Assembly: GCA_009911355.1 (NCBI GenBank)
Contig: QXXE01000013.1
Span: 1-64,000, forward strand
Source of the DNA: Clostridiaceae bacterium
Lineage (GTDB): Bacteria > Bacillota > Clostridia > Oscillospirales > Butyricicoccaceae
Length of the DNA stretch: 64,000 bases
Direction: 5' to 3'
The position numbers and the translations under genes are program-made. A model generated the notes under the pieces. The model saw only the letters and a program-made list of their open reading frames with translations. It was not told the origin of the DNA and did not search any database. Every line of letters starts with the position of its first letter. The first letter of the stretch is position 1. Positions 1-8,762 of the stretch are shown piece by piece.

Positions 1-393
1 CGCGCCGACCGCTTCGCTCATGCCCTGCCCCAGCGAGCCGGTGGTCAGGTCTACGCCAACCGTCTTGTTCCGGTCGGTGTGCGACGGGAAATCCGTCCCC
101 GGCTGGTTGAGCGTATACGCGTTTTCCACCGGGTAATAGCCCCTGAGCCCAAGCGTTGCGTACATCACCGGCCCGCCGTGCCCCTTCGACAGCACGAACC
201 AGTCGCGCTCCTCCCAGCGCGGGTTTTTCGGGTCAATGTTCATAATGTCGCCGTACAGCACCGCCATCGCATCCGCCATTGACATGGAGCCGCCGACGTG
301 GCCGAAGCCGCGCGATGCAATGATTTTCAGGGTTTCCAGCCGGATTTTCGCTGCAAAAACCTTTAGATTTTGCATCTTTTCCTTCTTTGTCAT
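1..393 (-). CDS. Transketolase, N-terminal subunit (partial, runs off left edge)
   Basis: The first 131 residues of a thiamine-diphosphate transketolase N-terminal subunit are present. Visible signatures are the GHVGGSMSMADAM segment near residue 32, LSKGHGGPVMYA near residue 69 and DLTTGSLGQGMSEAVG near residue 115, which are typical of the cofactor-binding half of two-subunit transketolases. The ATG at 393 follows a GGAGGATCCT ribosome-binding site. The gene is the last of the minus-strand catabolic series and lies 75 bp after abfD. Transketolase moves two-carbon ketol units between sugar phosphates; its role beside the inositol genes is inferred, for example reshuffling pentose or triose products. 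The C-terminal subunit would lie outside the window. Confidence 0.9.
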   Translation of the reverse strand, partial: MTKKEKMQNLKVFAAKIRLETLKIIASRGFGHVGGSMSMADAMAVLYGDIMNIDPKNPRWEERDWFVLSKGHGGPVMYATLGLRGYYPVENAYTLNQPGTDFPSHTDRNKTVGVDLTTGSLGQGMSEAVGA

Positions 394-468
394 AGGATCC
401 TCCTTATTGAAGCAGCAGCCCGCCCCGAAAAGAACGGGCTGTCCGCCTTTACAAGAAATCGTTTTCCG

Positions 469-1914
469 TTACTTGATGCGTGCGATATCCTTCGCCAGCT
501 GCTTCTTCATTTCGAGGTTGGACTGACGGGCAATCATGATGCGCTGTGCCTGCGGCGAGCCTGCACCGTGCATAGACTCCGGCAGATAGCCGACGGCAGC
601 GGTTCCCATCGTCATGTTTTCGATCAGGCGGAGGACGCGCATCCGGTCCTCGGTCGGGACGGAATCGACGCCTTTCAAATACTTTTCAATATAATCATGG
701 GTTGCCGGGTTGCGGTAGTCCGCTTCGCTTGGCTGAGTGACCATGATGCCGCCCGCCAAATCCTGCGCTAAGCGCGCGATTTCATACGGGAAACGGGTGA
801 CATTCTGCTTGCAGACATTTGCTAAAAGGAGGTCAATTAAGTAGTTGCCGGACTTGGTCTTGCTGCCCTGCGAGGAGCACGCGATACCGCAGCAGTAAAG
901 GGTTTCGTTGAGGTGGGTCATTTCGATGAGCTTGTCCTTGACGTGGGAAGCCTTGGCCGAGCCCGCCATCTCGCCCGCCAGCGCAGTCGCGCCGATCAGT
1001 ACATCGCCCACGCCAACCTTGCAGCCGCCGTAGCTCTGGCGGTGGTAGCCTGCGAAACGCTCCACCATCATGCCCGCAAACTGAACCTCGCCGTTCAGGA
1101 AAATCATGTTATTCGGGATGAACACGCGGTCGAAAATCACGAGCACTTCATGTCCGCCATAAACCTTGTTCCCAACGTCGATATCGTTGTATTTTTCGGT
1201 CTTTCTGGTGTCGCAGGACTGACGGCCAAGAATCAAAGTGATGCCCTCTGCGTCAGTCGGGCACGCGAACGAAATCGCATAATCCTCGTCGCCGGGACGC
1301 ATGGAGATCGTCGGCATGACCAGCACATAATGGCTGTTCAGATAGCCCGTCTGGTGCGCTTTCGCGCCGGTCACATATACGCCATCTGGGGTACGCTCGA
1401 CCACGTGCAGGAACAAATCGGGGGCGGCCTGCTGAGAGGGGGACTTGGAGCGGTCGCCCTTTACGTCGGTCATTGCGCCGTCAACCGCCCAGTCGTTTTC
1501 CTGCACATCTGTCCAGAATTTCACAAAATTCTCGTGATACCTGGTTCCGCAAGCCTCGTCGGTTTCAAACGTAGTCGAGTAAACCGCGTTGGAAGCGTCC
1601 AGGCCAACACAGCGCTGGAAGCAAGCCGCCGTCTTTTGACCAAGCAAGCGCTGCATTTTGACCTTCTTAATCAGGTCGTCCGTAGACTGGTGCAAATGGG
1701 TGAAGCGGTTGATTTTCTTGCCGGTCAGGTTCGAAGTTGCGGTCATAAGATCTTCGTATTCCGGCATTTCCGCCAGCTCATAGGTCGCCGCAAACGAGTT
1801 CAGCGACGGGCGGACAATCGGGTCGTCCACCACGTTTTCCACCTTCTCGCCGAAGCGGTACAGATTGAGGTGCAGCTTCCGCAAGGATTCAATATACTGT
1901 TCTTTTGTCAGCAT
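469..1914 (-). CDS. abfD: 4-hydroxybutyryl-CoA dehydratase / vinylacetyl-CoA isomerase
   Basis: A 481-residue protein of full family length. AbfD converts 4-hydroxybutyryl-CoA to crotonyl-CoA by a ketyl-radical mechanism using FAD and an unusual [4Fe-4S] cluster. The four known cluster ligands of the Clostridium aminobutyricum enzyme (C99, C103, H292, C299) have counterparts here at C98, C102, H291 and C298, so this is a genuine dehydratase rather than a flavin hydroxylase of the same superfamily. It lies 34 bp downstream of the CoA-transferase gene and is presumably co-transcribed with it. In succinate or 4-aminobutyrate fermentation the product feeds butyrate formation. Whether that is the substrate here, given the inositol neighbours, is open. 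The enzyme is oxygen-sensitive, which indicates an anaerobe. Confidence 0.95.
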   Translation of the reverse strand: MLTKEQYIESLRKLHLNLYRFGEKVENVVDDPIVRPSLNSFAATYELAEMPEYEDLMTATSNLTGKKINRFTHLHQSTDDLIKKVKMQRLLGQKTAACFQRCVGLDASNAVYSTTFETDEACGTRYHENFVKFWTDVQENDWAVDGAMTDVKGDRSKSPSQQAAPDLFLHVVERTPDGVYVTGAKAHQTGYLNSHYVLVMPTISMRPGDEDYAISFACPTDAEGITLILGRQSCDTRKTEKYNDIDVGNKVYGGHEVLVIFDRVFIPNNMIFLNGEVQFAGMMVERFAGYHRQSYGGCKVGVGDVLIGATALAGEMAGSAKASHVKDKLIEMTHLNETLYCCGIACSSQGSKTKSGNYLIDLLLANVCKQNVTRFPYEIARLAQDLAGGIMVTQPSEADYRNPATHDYIEKYLKGVDSVPTEDRMRVLRLIENMTMGTAAVGYLPESMHGAGSPQAQRIMIARQSNLEMKKQLAKDIARIK

Positions 1915-1948
1915 TTTCTTCCCTCTCCTTTATGTGAAATTTGTGTTA

Positions 1949-3256
1949 TTAGACTGCAAGCTTTTCACCAAAGCGCTTTTCAAACTCCTCCGCCAATTCG
2001 GCGCGGAACTTGGGGTGCGCAATGGCAATCAGACGTTTTGCGCGCTCGCGGAGGGTTTGCCCGCGCAGCTGCGCCACACCGTACTCGGTGACGATGTAAT
2101 TCACGTCACAGCGGCTGGTTGTGACCGGCCCGCCAGCAGTGATAGTTGAAACGATTTTTGAAGCCGATTCATCGTTGGTCGTCGAGTGCAGCGCGATGAT
2201 GGAACGGCCACCTTTTGAGAGATTTGCGCCGCGCACGAAATCCATCTGCCCGCCGATGCCGGAAATCTGCCGCAGGCCGATTGCTTCCGCGCAGACCTGC
2301 CCCTGAAGATCGACCTCGACGCAGGAATTGATGCTCACAACATTGTCGTTTTGCGATATGATTGCCGGGTTGTTGCACACGTCAACCGGCAGCATATTGA
2401 TAACGGGATTATTGTTTACAAAGTCGTACAATTTGCGCGTCCCCATCAGGAAGGTCACGCATACTTTCCCGATATCACGCTGCTTGCATTTGCCGTTAAT
2501 CACGCCGGATTCCAGCAGCGGCAGCACGCCGTCCGAGATCATTTCGGTATGCAGCCCGAGGTCCTTTTTTTCGCCCAGGAAGGAGCAAACCGCGTCCGGC
2601 AGCGCGCCGATACCGAGCTGTAAGCAGTCGCCGTCCCGCACCAGATCCGCGATATATTTGCCGATTTGCCGGTCAGCGCCGCCGATTTTGGCGGGCTGGC
2701 TTTCGGGCAGCGGCTCCCACGAGCTGATGAACGCGTCAATCTCGGAGACGTGCACAAAGCTTTCGCCGTAGGTGCGCGGCATGTTCGGGTTAAACTCTGC
2801 AATCACCTTTTTCGCCGATTTGACCGCCTGCGCGCCGTAATCGCAGCTCAGCCCAAGGGACACATAGCCGCGCCCATCCGGGGGCGAGCAGGTGAACGCG
2901 AACACATCCACTGGCAGCGTCCCGTCGCGGAACATGCGCGGCACGTCCGAGAAAAACGCAGGCGTGTAATCGGCGCGGTTTTCCGCGATCGGCTTGCGCG
3001 CAAGCCCTCCTACAAAGAGGGCGTTATGACGGAAGTGCGACTCCATACCGGGCTGCAAATACTCGCCCGAGCCAAGGTAAACCATGTGCGCAACCTCCAC
3101 GTTTTGAAAGCACTCCGCCATGCGTGCCATGGTACGCTGGAACACAATCGGCTCGCCGACCGCGTGCCCAAAAACAACCCGGTCGCCGTCTTTTATCATG
3201 GAAACCGCCTTTTCCGGCGTCACGGTATGCTCTTTATAATATTTTCTCCAGTCCAT
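1949..3256 (-). CDS. abfT: 4-hydroxybutyrate CoA-transferase
   Basis: A 435-residue family I CoA-transferase of the AbfT/Cat2 type. It moves CoA from acetyl-CoA or another acyl-CoA to 4-hydroxybutyrate. The catalytic glutamate is visible in the HTEMISDGV motif as E238, the position known for the C. aminobutyricum enzyme. The GIGALPDAV loop (residues 215-223) and a GGQMDFVRGA segment near residue 340 are also typical. It sits between the alcohol dehydrogenase and the dehydratase, 17 bp after the former and 34 bp before the latter, which gives the chemical order reduce, activate, dehydrate. Substrate is inferred from family and neighbours; a shorter hydroxy-acid such as 3-hydroxypropionate cannot be excluded. 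Confidence 0.92.
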   Translation of the reverse strand: MDWRKYYKEHTVTPEKAVSMIKDGDRVVFGHAVGEPIVFQRTMARMAECFQNVEVAHMVYLGSGEYLQPGMESHFRHNALFVGGLARKPIAENRADYTPAFFSDVPRMFRDGTLPVDVFAFTCSPPDGRGYVSLGLSCDYGAQAVKSAKKVIAEFNPNMPRTYGESFVHVSEIDAFISSWEPLPESQPAKIGGADRQIGKYIADLVRDGDCLQLGIGALPDAVCSFLGEKKDLGLHTEMISDGVLPLLESGVINGKCKQRDIGKVCVTFLMGTRKLYDFVNNNPVINMLPVDVCNNPAIISQNDNVVSINSCVEVDLQGQVCAEAIGLRQISGIGGQMDFVRGANLSKGGRSIIALHSTTNDESASKIVSTITAGGPVTTSRCDVNYIVTEYGVAQLRGQTLRERAKRLIAIAHPKFRAELAEEFEKRFGEKLAV

Positions 3257-3273
3257 ATCGGCCCTCCCAGCGC

Positions 3274-4395
3274 TTAAAACGCGCTCTCATAAATGGAAAG
3301 GATTTCATCGCGGCTGAGCGGCACATAGTTGTTGCCGAGGAGCCGCTGCTGGGTCCCGACCACGCTGTCTGCGTACTTTGGCAGCTCGTCCTCGGTCACG
3401 CCGTAGGCACGCATCGGCTTGCGTTCCAGCACACGATCCATCAATGCGCAAAGCTCCTGGATAGCAGATTTTTCGTCACAGCTGAGGATCTTTGCAAGCA
3501 GACTCTCAAAACGGTTGATTTTCCCGGCCGGCTGCTTTTCGAGGTATTTCCACATAACCGGCGCAAACATAACCTGGTTGGACTCGCCGTGCGGGACATG
3601 GTGCACTCCGCCCAGCGGATAGCTCAGCGCGTGGACTGCCGCGCAGCCCGCGTGCCCGAAGGCGATCCCCGCATAGTTGGACGCTCTCAAAAATTCTGCT
3701 TTATATTTCTTCCAGCCGTCCTTCTCGCCGCTGTCTGCCGCCGCTTTCCAGCAGGGTAAAATCAGTTCCAGCGCCTTTTCTGAGAAAATTTCACTCAGCG
3801 GGCAGGCGTTCGGGGACAGGCAGCTTTCGACTGCGTGAATCATTGCGTCAATCGAGCTGGTCGCATACACGCCGTAGGGCAGGCTGGACAGCATCCCCGG
3901 GATCAGCGCCGCCTGATCGGCGAACATGGCAGGGGAAACAATGCCCTGCTTTACGCCCTTCGTGGTGCGGTTGATGATCGAAATATTGGTAACCTCGCTG
4001 CCTGTTCCGCAGGTCGTCGGGACGATCATCAGCGGATGCACCTTTTTTAAGGCAGACATCTTATCATATAAATCATCCACCTTATCAGAGCGCTCTGCAA
4101 CTGCCAGAACTTTGGCAATATCAATAATCGTACCGCCGCCGACTGCGATAATCCGCTCATAATCTTTCCCGGAAAGCTCCGCAAGGATTGCGTCAACCAT
4201 TACATCAGTCGGCTCGCCCGCTCCATACTGCTCCTGAAACAGCGTCTGGCAGCCCAGATTCAGCTCCGCAATTGTCGGATGATAAATATATTCATTGGTC
4301 AAAACCAAGTCTTTTTGCCCAAGCCCCACTTCCTTTGCAAAGTCGCAAAACTCCGCATATTCGGCAACACTCGGAATAATCTGAAACGCTTTCAT
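3274..4395 (-). CDS. Iron-containing alcohol dehydrogenase, 4-hydroxybutyrate dehydrogenase type
   Basis: A 373-residue iron-dependent alcohol dehydrogenase with a GGGTIIDIAK nucleotide-binding motif (residues 87-96), PTTCGTGSEVT near residue 126, and metal ligands D183, H187, H255 and H269 at family spacing. It resembles NAD-dependent 4-hydroxybutyrate dehydrogenases that reduce succinate semialdehyde. The ATG at 4395 was chosen because AGGAGGGGG lies just upstream; an upstream in-frame extension lacks family similarity. The gene starts 13 bp after the iolB stop. Inference: in this iol setting the enzyme might reduce malonate semialdehyde to 3-hydroxypropionate instead. Confidence 0.88.
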   Translation of the reverse strand: MKAFQIIPSVAEYAEFCDFAKEVGLGQKDLVLTNEYIYHPTIAELNLGCQTLFQEQYGAGEPTDVMVDAILAELSGKDYERIIAVGGGTIIDIAKVLAVAERSDKVDDLYDKMSALKKVHPLMIVPTTCGTGSEVTNISIINRTTKGVKQGIVSPAMFADQAALIPGMLSSLPYGVYATSSIDAMIHAVESCLSPNACPLSEIFSEKALELILPCWKAAADSGEKDGWKKYKAEFLRASNYAGIAFGHAGCAAVHALSYPLGGVHHVPHGESNQVMFAPVMWKYLEKQPAGKINRFESLLAKILSCDEKSAIQELCALMDRVLERKPMRAYGVTEDELPKYADSVVGTQQRLLGNNYVPLSRDEILSIYESAF

Positions 4396-4408
4396 TTTAA
4401 CCCCCTCC

Positions 4409-5200
4409 TCAGATTTCCGGGAAGAACTTCGCGTCCGGTTTTGTAACCCATTCGTATTCCGCAACCGGTGTCGTAACGATGTTTTTATCGTCCTGCAAGC
4501 GGATGCACCAGAGGTAATATTCCGCGTAGCCAGGGGCCGCGCACTGCGAATGGGTGACGTTCTCGGGCATACCGGTCAGGTCGTTGTTTTTGACCTTATA
4601 AGCGCCGTCGCCGAACTCCGCAAGGCCGTAGCCGTTTTCCGGCAGGAATTTGTAATAATACAGCTCCGGCTCCACATGCTGATGGGGCGGGTAGGACGAC
4701 CATTTTCCGGTAAAATGTACCACTTCGCCGATAAAAAAGTTGGTTTCCGGGCAGTTTGAGCGGTCGAAAAAGGTGCGTACCAGACGGGTGGACATATCGT
4801 TCATCAGCCCTGCGCCGCGCTCCTCGTTGGCGCTCAGGCAATCCTCGGGACGCAGCAGGCGGGATGCAAAGCTGCGTTTGTTTTCCGTGCGGGCAACCGC
4901 GATTTCCGCACTGCTCAAAGCCGTGATGACGACCGCTGTGTTCTGCGGGACGTGCAGCAGCACCGCGCCCTCATGGAAGCAGTCCTTCCGTTCGACGACT
5001 TCGCTGTTTTTGTCCCATTCAAAAGAGATTTTTCCGCAAAGCAGGTCATAAACAACCTCCTGCGCGTAGTCAAAGTGCAGGATATCGCCCGCGTCCATCT
5101 TGACAACACCGAACTCCATGCCCATCATTTCCGGGTGATCGGCGGCGGAAACCATCTTGTTGTAGCCCTTTTCAAAAGGCCCCTTGCTCGTATATTTCAT
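4409..5200 (-). CDS. iolB: 5-deoxy-glucuronate isomerase
   Basis: A 263-residue bicupin protein of the IolB family, which isomerises 5-deoxy-D-glucuronate to 2-deoxy-5-keto-D-gluconate in myo-inositol breakdown. The cupin metal-site region HQHVEPELYYYKF and the terminal segment around WCIRLQDDKN and EYEWV are typical. The ATG at 5200 is preceded by an AGGAAAGG site; the longer upstream reading frame lacks homology. It lies downstream of iolD, whose product makes its substrate. A strong hairpin separates the two genes, so iolB and the four genes after it may be less expressed than iolD. Confidence 0.93.
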   Translation of the reverse strand: MKYTSKGPFEKGYNKMVSAADHPEMMGMEFGVVKMDAGDILHFDYAQEVVYDLLCGKISFEWDKNSEVVERKDCFHEGAVLLHVPQNTAVVITALSSAEIAVARTENKRSFASRLLRPEDCLSANEERGAGLMNDMSTRLVRTFFDRSNCPETNFFIGEVVHFTGKWSSYPPHQHVEPELYYYKFLPENGYGLAEFGDGAYKVKNNDLTGMPENVTHSQCAAPGYAEYYLWCIRLQDDKNIVTTPVAEYEWVTKPDAKFFPEI

Positions 5201-5233
5201 ATCGTTTTGCTTCCTTTCCTGTTTCTTAAAAGG

Positions 5234-5268
5234 CGAAAGCCGCCCGCTCTGAAAACGGGCGGCTTTCG
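5234..5268 (-). terminator. Strong hairpin between iolD and iolB
   Basis: A perfect 13-bp inverted repeat (5234-5246 with 5256-5268, loop of 9 nt) lies between the iolD stop and the iolB start. On the minus strand it is followed by CCTTTTAAG, a weak U-tract. It could be a partial terminator or an RNA-processing and stability hairpin setting the ratio between iolD and the downstream genes. Confidence 0.6.
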
Positions 5269-5301
5269 ATACGGATGGAAAATGCCAGAAATATGTAATT
5301 T

Positions 5302-7254
5302 TTAATACATACGCGCTTGCGCAAGATGCTCGTCGATCCGCTTGCGCGCTTCCTTGACCGCGTCGGACTTGGAGGTGGACGCAACGCCGATATGCCACCA
5401 GCTTTCGTAGCCCTCGGCCATCGTCTTGGGCAGCACCTTCGCGTCGATGATGCAGGAGCAGGTCTCCTTCTTCGCGGCGCGGACGGCCTCGCGGAACTCC
5501 TCGGGGGTCTTGGCGGTGAAGCCCTTCATGCCGTAGCCCTCGCCGACCTTCGCAAAATCGGTGTAGCAGTACGTACCGTCGAGCTTGCCGGTTTCCGGGT
5601 CACGGTGGCGCATTTCGGTTGCCAGCGTGCCGACGCCGTTGCCCATTTGCAGGTTGTTGATGCAGCCGAACGCCGCGTTGTCAAAGACGACGATGGTAAT
5701 CTTCGCGCCTTCCTGGATGGCGGTCGGGATCTCGGAATTCAGCATCATGAAGGAGCCGTCGCCGACCAGCGAGTAAACTTCCTTGTCGGGAGCCGCCAGC
5801 TTGGAGCCGAGCGCACCCGCGATTTCGTAGCCCATGCAGGACGCGCCGTATTCCATGTTATAGGAGTCCTTCGCGTCAGTGACCCACAGCCGCTCGAGGT
5901 CTGCCGGGAGCGAGCCCGCCGCCGCTACGACAATCGCGTCGTCGTCGATCTCCTCGCGGAGGATGCCGACCGCGTTCGACTCGGTGATCGTGCCGCCGAT
6001 GTCGCGGATGTAGTCGGTCATGATCTTCTCGGTCCAGCTCGGCACGCAGGGCACAAACTTACCCTCGCCGAAGCCTTCGCCGTGGTACTGCACGCCGAGG
6101 ACGCTCAGCCGCTCCTTCTCCCAGATATCACGAATCTCCTGGATTTCGGTCGTGTACGCCGACCTGTAGCCCGCCGCTTTCAGCTCCCTTGTCAGGGCTT
6201 CCATAGTCACCTTTGCGTCACCGATGCAGCGGGTTGCGTCCAGCTTTTCCGCGTGGAACTCCGACGTATTGATTGCCAGCACCTTGATATCGGGGTTGCG
6301 GAACAGCACCCACTTGGAGCCGGTCACGAAGTCGTTGAAGCGCGTGCCAACGCCGATGACCAGATCGCAATCCTTGCAGAGCGCGTTCGCCGCGAGGCCA
6401 CCGGTCACGCCGATACCGCCGACCGAAAGGTCGAAGCTGTCCGGTAGCGCGGAGTGCCCCGCCTGGGTCTGGGAAACCGGAATATTGAATTCCTTGCAGA
6501 ACTCCATGACCGCGTCGCCGCCCTCGGAATAGCGCACGCCGCCGCCCGAAATCAGCATCGGCTTTTTGGAGGACTTAATCAGCTCAACCGCCTGCTTCAG
6601 CTCGTAATCGTCCGCACCCCGGCGGGATACATGATGCACGCGCTTCTGGAAAAAGTAGTCCGGGTAATCAAAGGATTCGCCCTGCACATCCTGCGGGAGC
6701 GAAATCACCGCCGTGCCGCAGTTCGCGGTATCGGTCAGCACACGCATCGCGTTAATCAGCGCGCTCATCAGCTGCTCGGGGCGGGTAACGCGGTCCCAGT
6801 ATTTCGCAACCGGCTTGAAGCAGTCGGAAGCGGTCATGGACAGGTCGTTCGGGACCTCCAGCTGCTGAAGCACCGGGTCGGGCTGGCGGGTCGCGAAGGA
6901 GTCGGACGGGAACAGCAGCAGCGGGATGTTATTGATGGTCGCGGTCAGCGCCGCAGTGACCATATTCGCCGCGCCAACGCCGATCGACGACGAGCAGGCG
7001 ATAATCCTGCGGCGGTTGTGCTGCTTGGCGTAGGAAATCGCAGCGTGCGCCATGCCCTGCTCGTTGCGGCCCTGGTAAACGCGCAGACGGCCGGGGGCTT
7101 CGTCGAGCGCCTGCCCGAGACCGACCACCATGCCATGCCCGAAAATGGTGAAAATGCCGTCAACGAAAGGCTCTACCTTGCCGTCAAACTCAATATATTG
7201 CTGATTCAGGAACTTGACGATTGCCTGGCCGACTGTCATCCTTGTCTTGCTCAT
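5302..7254 (-). CDS. iolD: 3D-(3,5/4)-trihydroxycyclohexane-1,2-dione hydrolase
   Basis: A 650-residue thiamine-diphosphate enzyme of the IolD family, which opens the inositol-derived ring to 5-deoxy-D-glucuronate. The conserved glutamate that activates the cofactor is E65 in YQGRNEQGMAHAA, and the GDGSFMMLNSE diphosphate/Mg motif starts at residue 498. The length is normal for IolD. A GGAGGAATG site precedes the ATG at 7254. A 454-bp gap upstream suggests it has its own promoter. Its substrate would come from the IolE homologue at 8.8-9.7 kb and its product would go to IolB. Confidence 0.95.
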   Translation of the reverse strand: MSKTRMTVGQAIVKFLNQQYIEFDGKVEPFVDGIFTIFGHGMVVGLGQALDEAPGRLRVYQGRNEQGMAHAAISYAKQHNRRRIIACSSSIGVGAANMVTAALTATINNIPLLLFPSDSFATRQPDPVLQQLEVPNDLSMTASDCFKPVAKYWDRVTRPEQLMSALINAMRVLTDTANCGTAVISLPQDVQGESFDYPDYFFQKRVHHVSRRGADDYELKQAVELIKSSKKPMLISGGGVRYSEGGDAVMEFCKEFNIPVSQTQAGHSALPDSFDLSVGGIGVTGGLAANALCKDCDLVIGVGTRFNDFVTGSKWVLFRNPDIKVLAINTSEFHAEKLDATRCIGDAKVTMEALTRELKAAGYRSAYTTEIQEIRDIWEKERLSVLGVQYHGEGFGEGKFVPCVPSWTEKIMTDYIRDIGGTITESNAVGILREEIDDDAIVVAAAGSLPADLERLWVTDAKDSYNMEYGASCMGYEIAGALGSKLAAPDKEVYSLVGDGSFMMLNSEIPTAIQEGAKITIVVFDNAAFGCINNLQMGNGVGTLATEMRHRDPETGKLDGTYCYTDFAKVGEGYGMKGFTAKTPEEFREAVRAAKKETCSCIIDAKVLPKTMAEGYESWWHIGVASTSKSDAVKEARKRIDEHLAQARMY

Positions 7255-7708
7255 AAATCATTCCTCCTAAAAATTTTTCTATATTATTGCGAATGTTTTT
7301 TTCGATATTTCCATTCTGGCAGGTTTTTCCGGATTTGTCTTTCACATTCCGGCCCGGCTCTTCTTTTTTGAAAAATCGCAGATTTGTTTCAAAAACAGGC
7401 TGTTTTGTCCGGATATGACGCTTTTCCGGCAATATCAGGATGTGCCCGCCCAGCCGCGAAAGCCCCCCTGACGCGGTGCGGCCCGCCTGCCCCCGCTTCG
7501 GGCTTTCGTTTTCCTGCTTTCTGCTCCTCATATATCCCGCACAGGCCCACGGACTGTAGCAAACCCTTTTCCGTCACCCTGCACAAAAAAGCGCGTGAAA
7601 TTTCTCCATGGGAACCGCCAGCACTGAAAGCCCGGTTTTGAGGAAGTGCCGCCCATCCGGCCCGGCGGGCGGCATGTCCCAGGTGGTTATGCGCCTGCAA
7701 GGCAGGCA
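7255..7708. other. Intergenic region between the iolG-like gene and iolD
   Basis: No supportable gene in this 454-bp stretch. Next to the upstream gene it contains GC-rich inverted repeats, including GCCTGC-AAG-GCAGGC at 7693-7707 and GCCGCCC/GGGCGGC around 7650-7675, which could terminate or attenuate the iolE/iolG transcript. The part next to iolD (7265-7320) is AT-rich with a TAATAT-like box on the minus strand but no clear -35, so a regulated iolD promoter is possible but unproven. Confidence 0.4.
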
Positions 7709-8722
7709 TTACAGGGAAAGCTGCTTGTTCGCAAGGAAGGATTCCTTGCACTTAAATGCAATGTTCGTGCTCTTGGTTCCGTCGTACACGCCGGGGGATG
7801 CCTTGCGCCCGGTGGCGACGCAGTCGCAGAACTCCTCGATTTCGGTGATGTACGCGTCGTGCCAGCGGGTAATGAAATCCTGGTAGCACTCGCGGCAAAC
7901 GCCGTGGCTGCTCATGACCTCGACCATGGAATCGGTCGGGATCCCGGCGATGCGCAGGGTGCCGCGCGTGCCGACGATCTCGGTCTCTACGTGGGAGCCG
8001 TGGGCGGCGGCGCGCCCCGCGAAGAAGAACGCCATTGCGTCATTTTCGCACTGCATCAGGCAGGAAACGTTGTCGCCGTCGTCCCAGTCCTTGTACTGCT
8101 TGAACTCGTAGCATCCGCCGATGGCCCACAGGTTTTTCGGCTCGGAGCCGGTCAGCCAGCGGATCAGGTCGATATCATGGATGGACATATCGATGAACTG
8201 CCCGCCGGAACGCGGCGCGTATTCCAGCGTCCCTTCAATGATGGAGATTGGGTCCTGCGAATAGCAGCGCACAAGGATCACGTCGCCGATGTCACCGGCT
8301 TCCATCTTCTTCTTGGCAATGCGGTAGGAGTGGTCATAGCGGCGCATGAAGCCCAGCATGAAGATCAGGTCGGGATGCGCTTCAATGATCTTTTCGGCTT
8401 CTTTGCACTTTTCAACCGTCTCAGCGAGCGGCTTCTCGCAGAACACATGCTTGCCCGCGTCCATTGCGTAGCCGATCATCTCCACGTGGGAGGCGGTGTT
8501 GGTAATGATCGCGACGGCTTCTACATTCGGGTCATTGCACAGCGCCTTGGGGTCGCTGTAAACGGCAGCTACGCCCAATTCCTCGGCAACCTGCTTTGCG
8601 CGGTCAAAATTCCCATCGCAGATGGCAACCAGCTCGGAGCCGGGGACGCGGTTCGCGATGTTGCAGGCATGCTCATAGCCCAGGCGGCCTACGCCGATGA
8701 TACCGATTTTCAGCTTTTTCAT
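7709..8722 (-). CDS. iolG: Gfo/Idh/MocA oxidoreductase, probable inositol 2-dehydrogenase
   Basis: A 337-residue NAD(P)-dependent oxidoreductase of the Gfo/Idh/MocA family. The Rossmann motif GVGRLGYEHA begins at residue 11, the signature EKPLAET is near residue 96, and SGGQFIDMSIHDIDLIRW near residue 175 matches the active-site helix of inositol dehydrogenases. It would oxidise a cyclitol to an inosose. A second paralogue lies at 13.0-14.0 kb, so the pair may act on different inositol stereoisomers; which one uses myo-inositol cannot be told here. It follows iolE by 40 bp. Confidence 0.85.
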   Translation of the reverse strand: MKKLKIGIIGVGRLGYEHACNIANRVPGSELVAICDGNFDRAKQVAEELGVAAVYSDPKALCNDPNVEAVAIITNTASHVEMIGYAMDAGKHVFCEKPLAETVEKCKEAEKIIEAHPDLIFMLGFMRRYDHSYRIAKKKMEAGDIGDVILVRCYSQDPISIIEGTLEYAPRSGGQFIDMSIHDIDLIRWLTGSEPKNLWAIGGCYEFKQYKDWDDGDNVSCLMQCENDAMAFFFAGRAAAHGSHVETEIVGTRGTLRIAGIPTDSMVEVMSSHGVCRECYQDFITRWHDAYITEIEEFCDCVATGRKASPGVYDGTKSTNIAFKCKESFLANKQLSL

Positions 8723-8762
8723 GATATTTTTCTCCTTTTGGTACGTATTTTGAAGCTTTTAT

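Noticed and set aside
913-2091. A 392-codon plus-strand frame opposite abfD
   Set aside because: It is an antisense shadow of a GC-rich gene with conserved active-site residues; no family similarity or ribosome-binding site.
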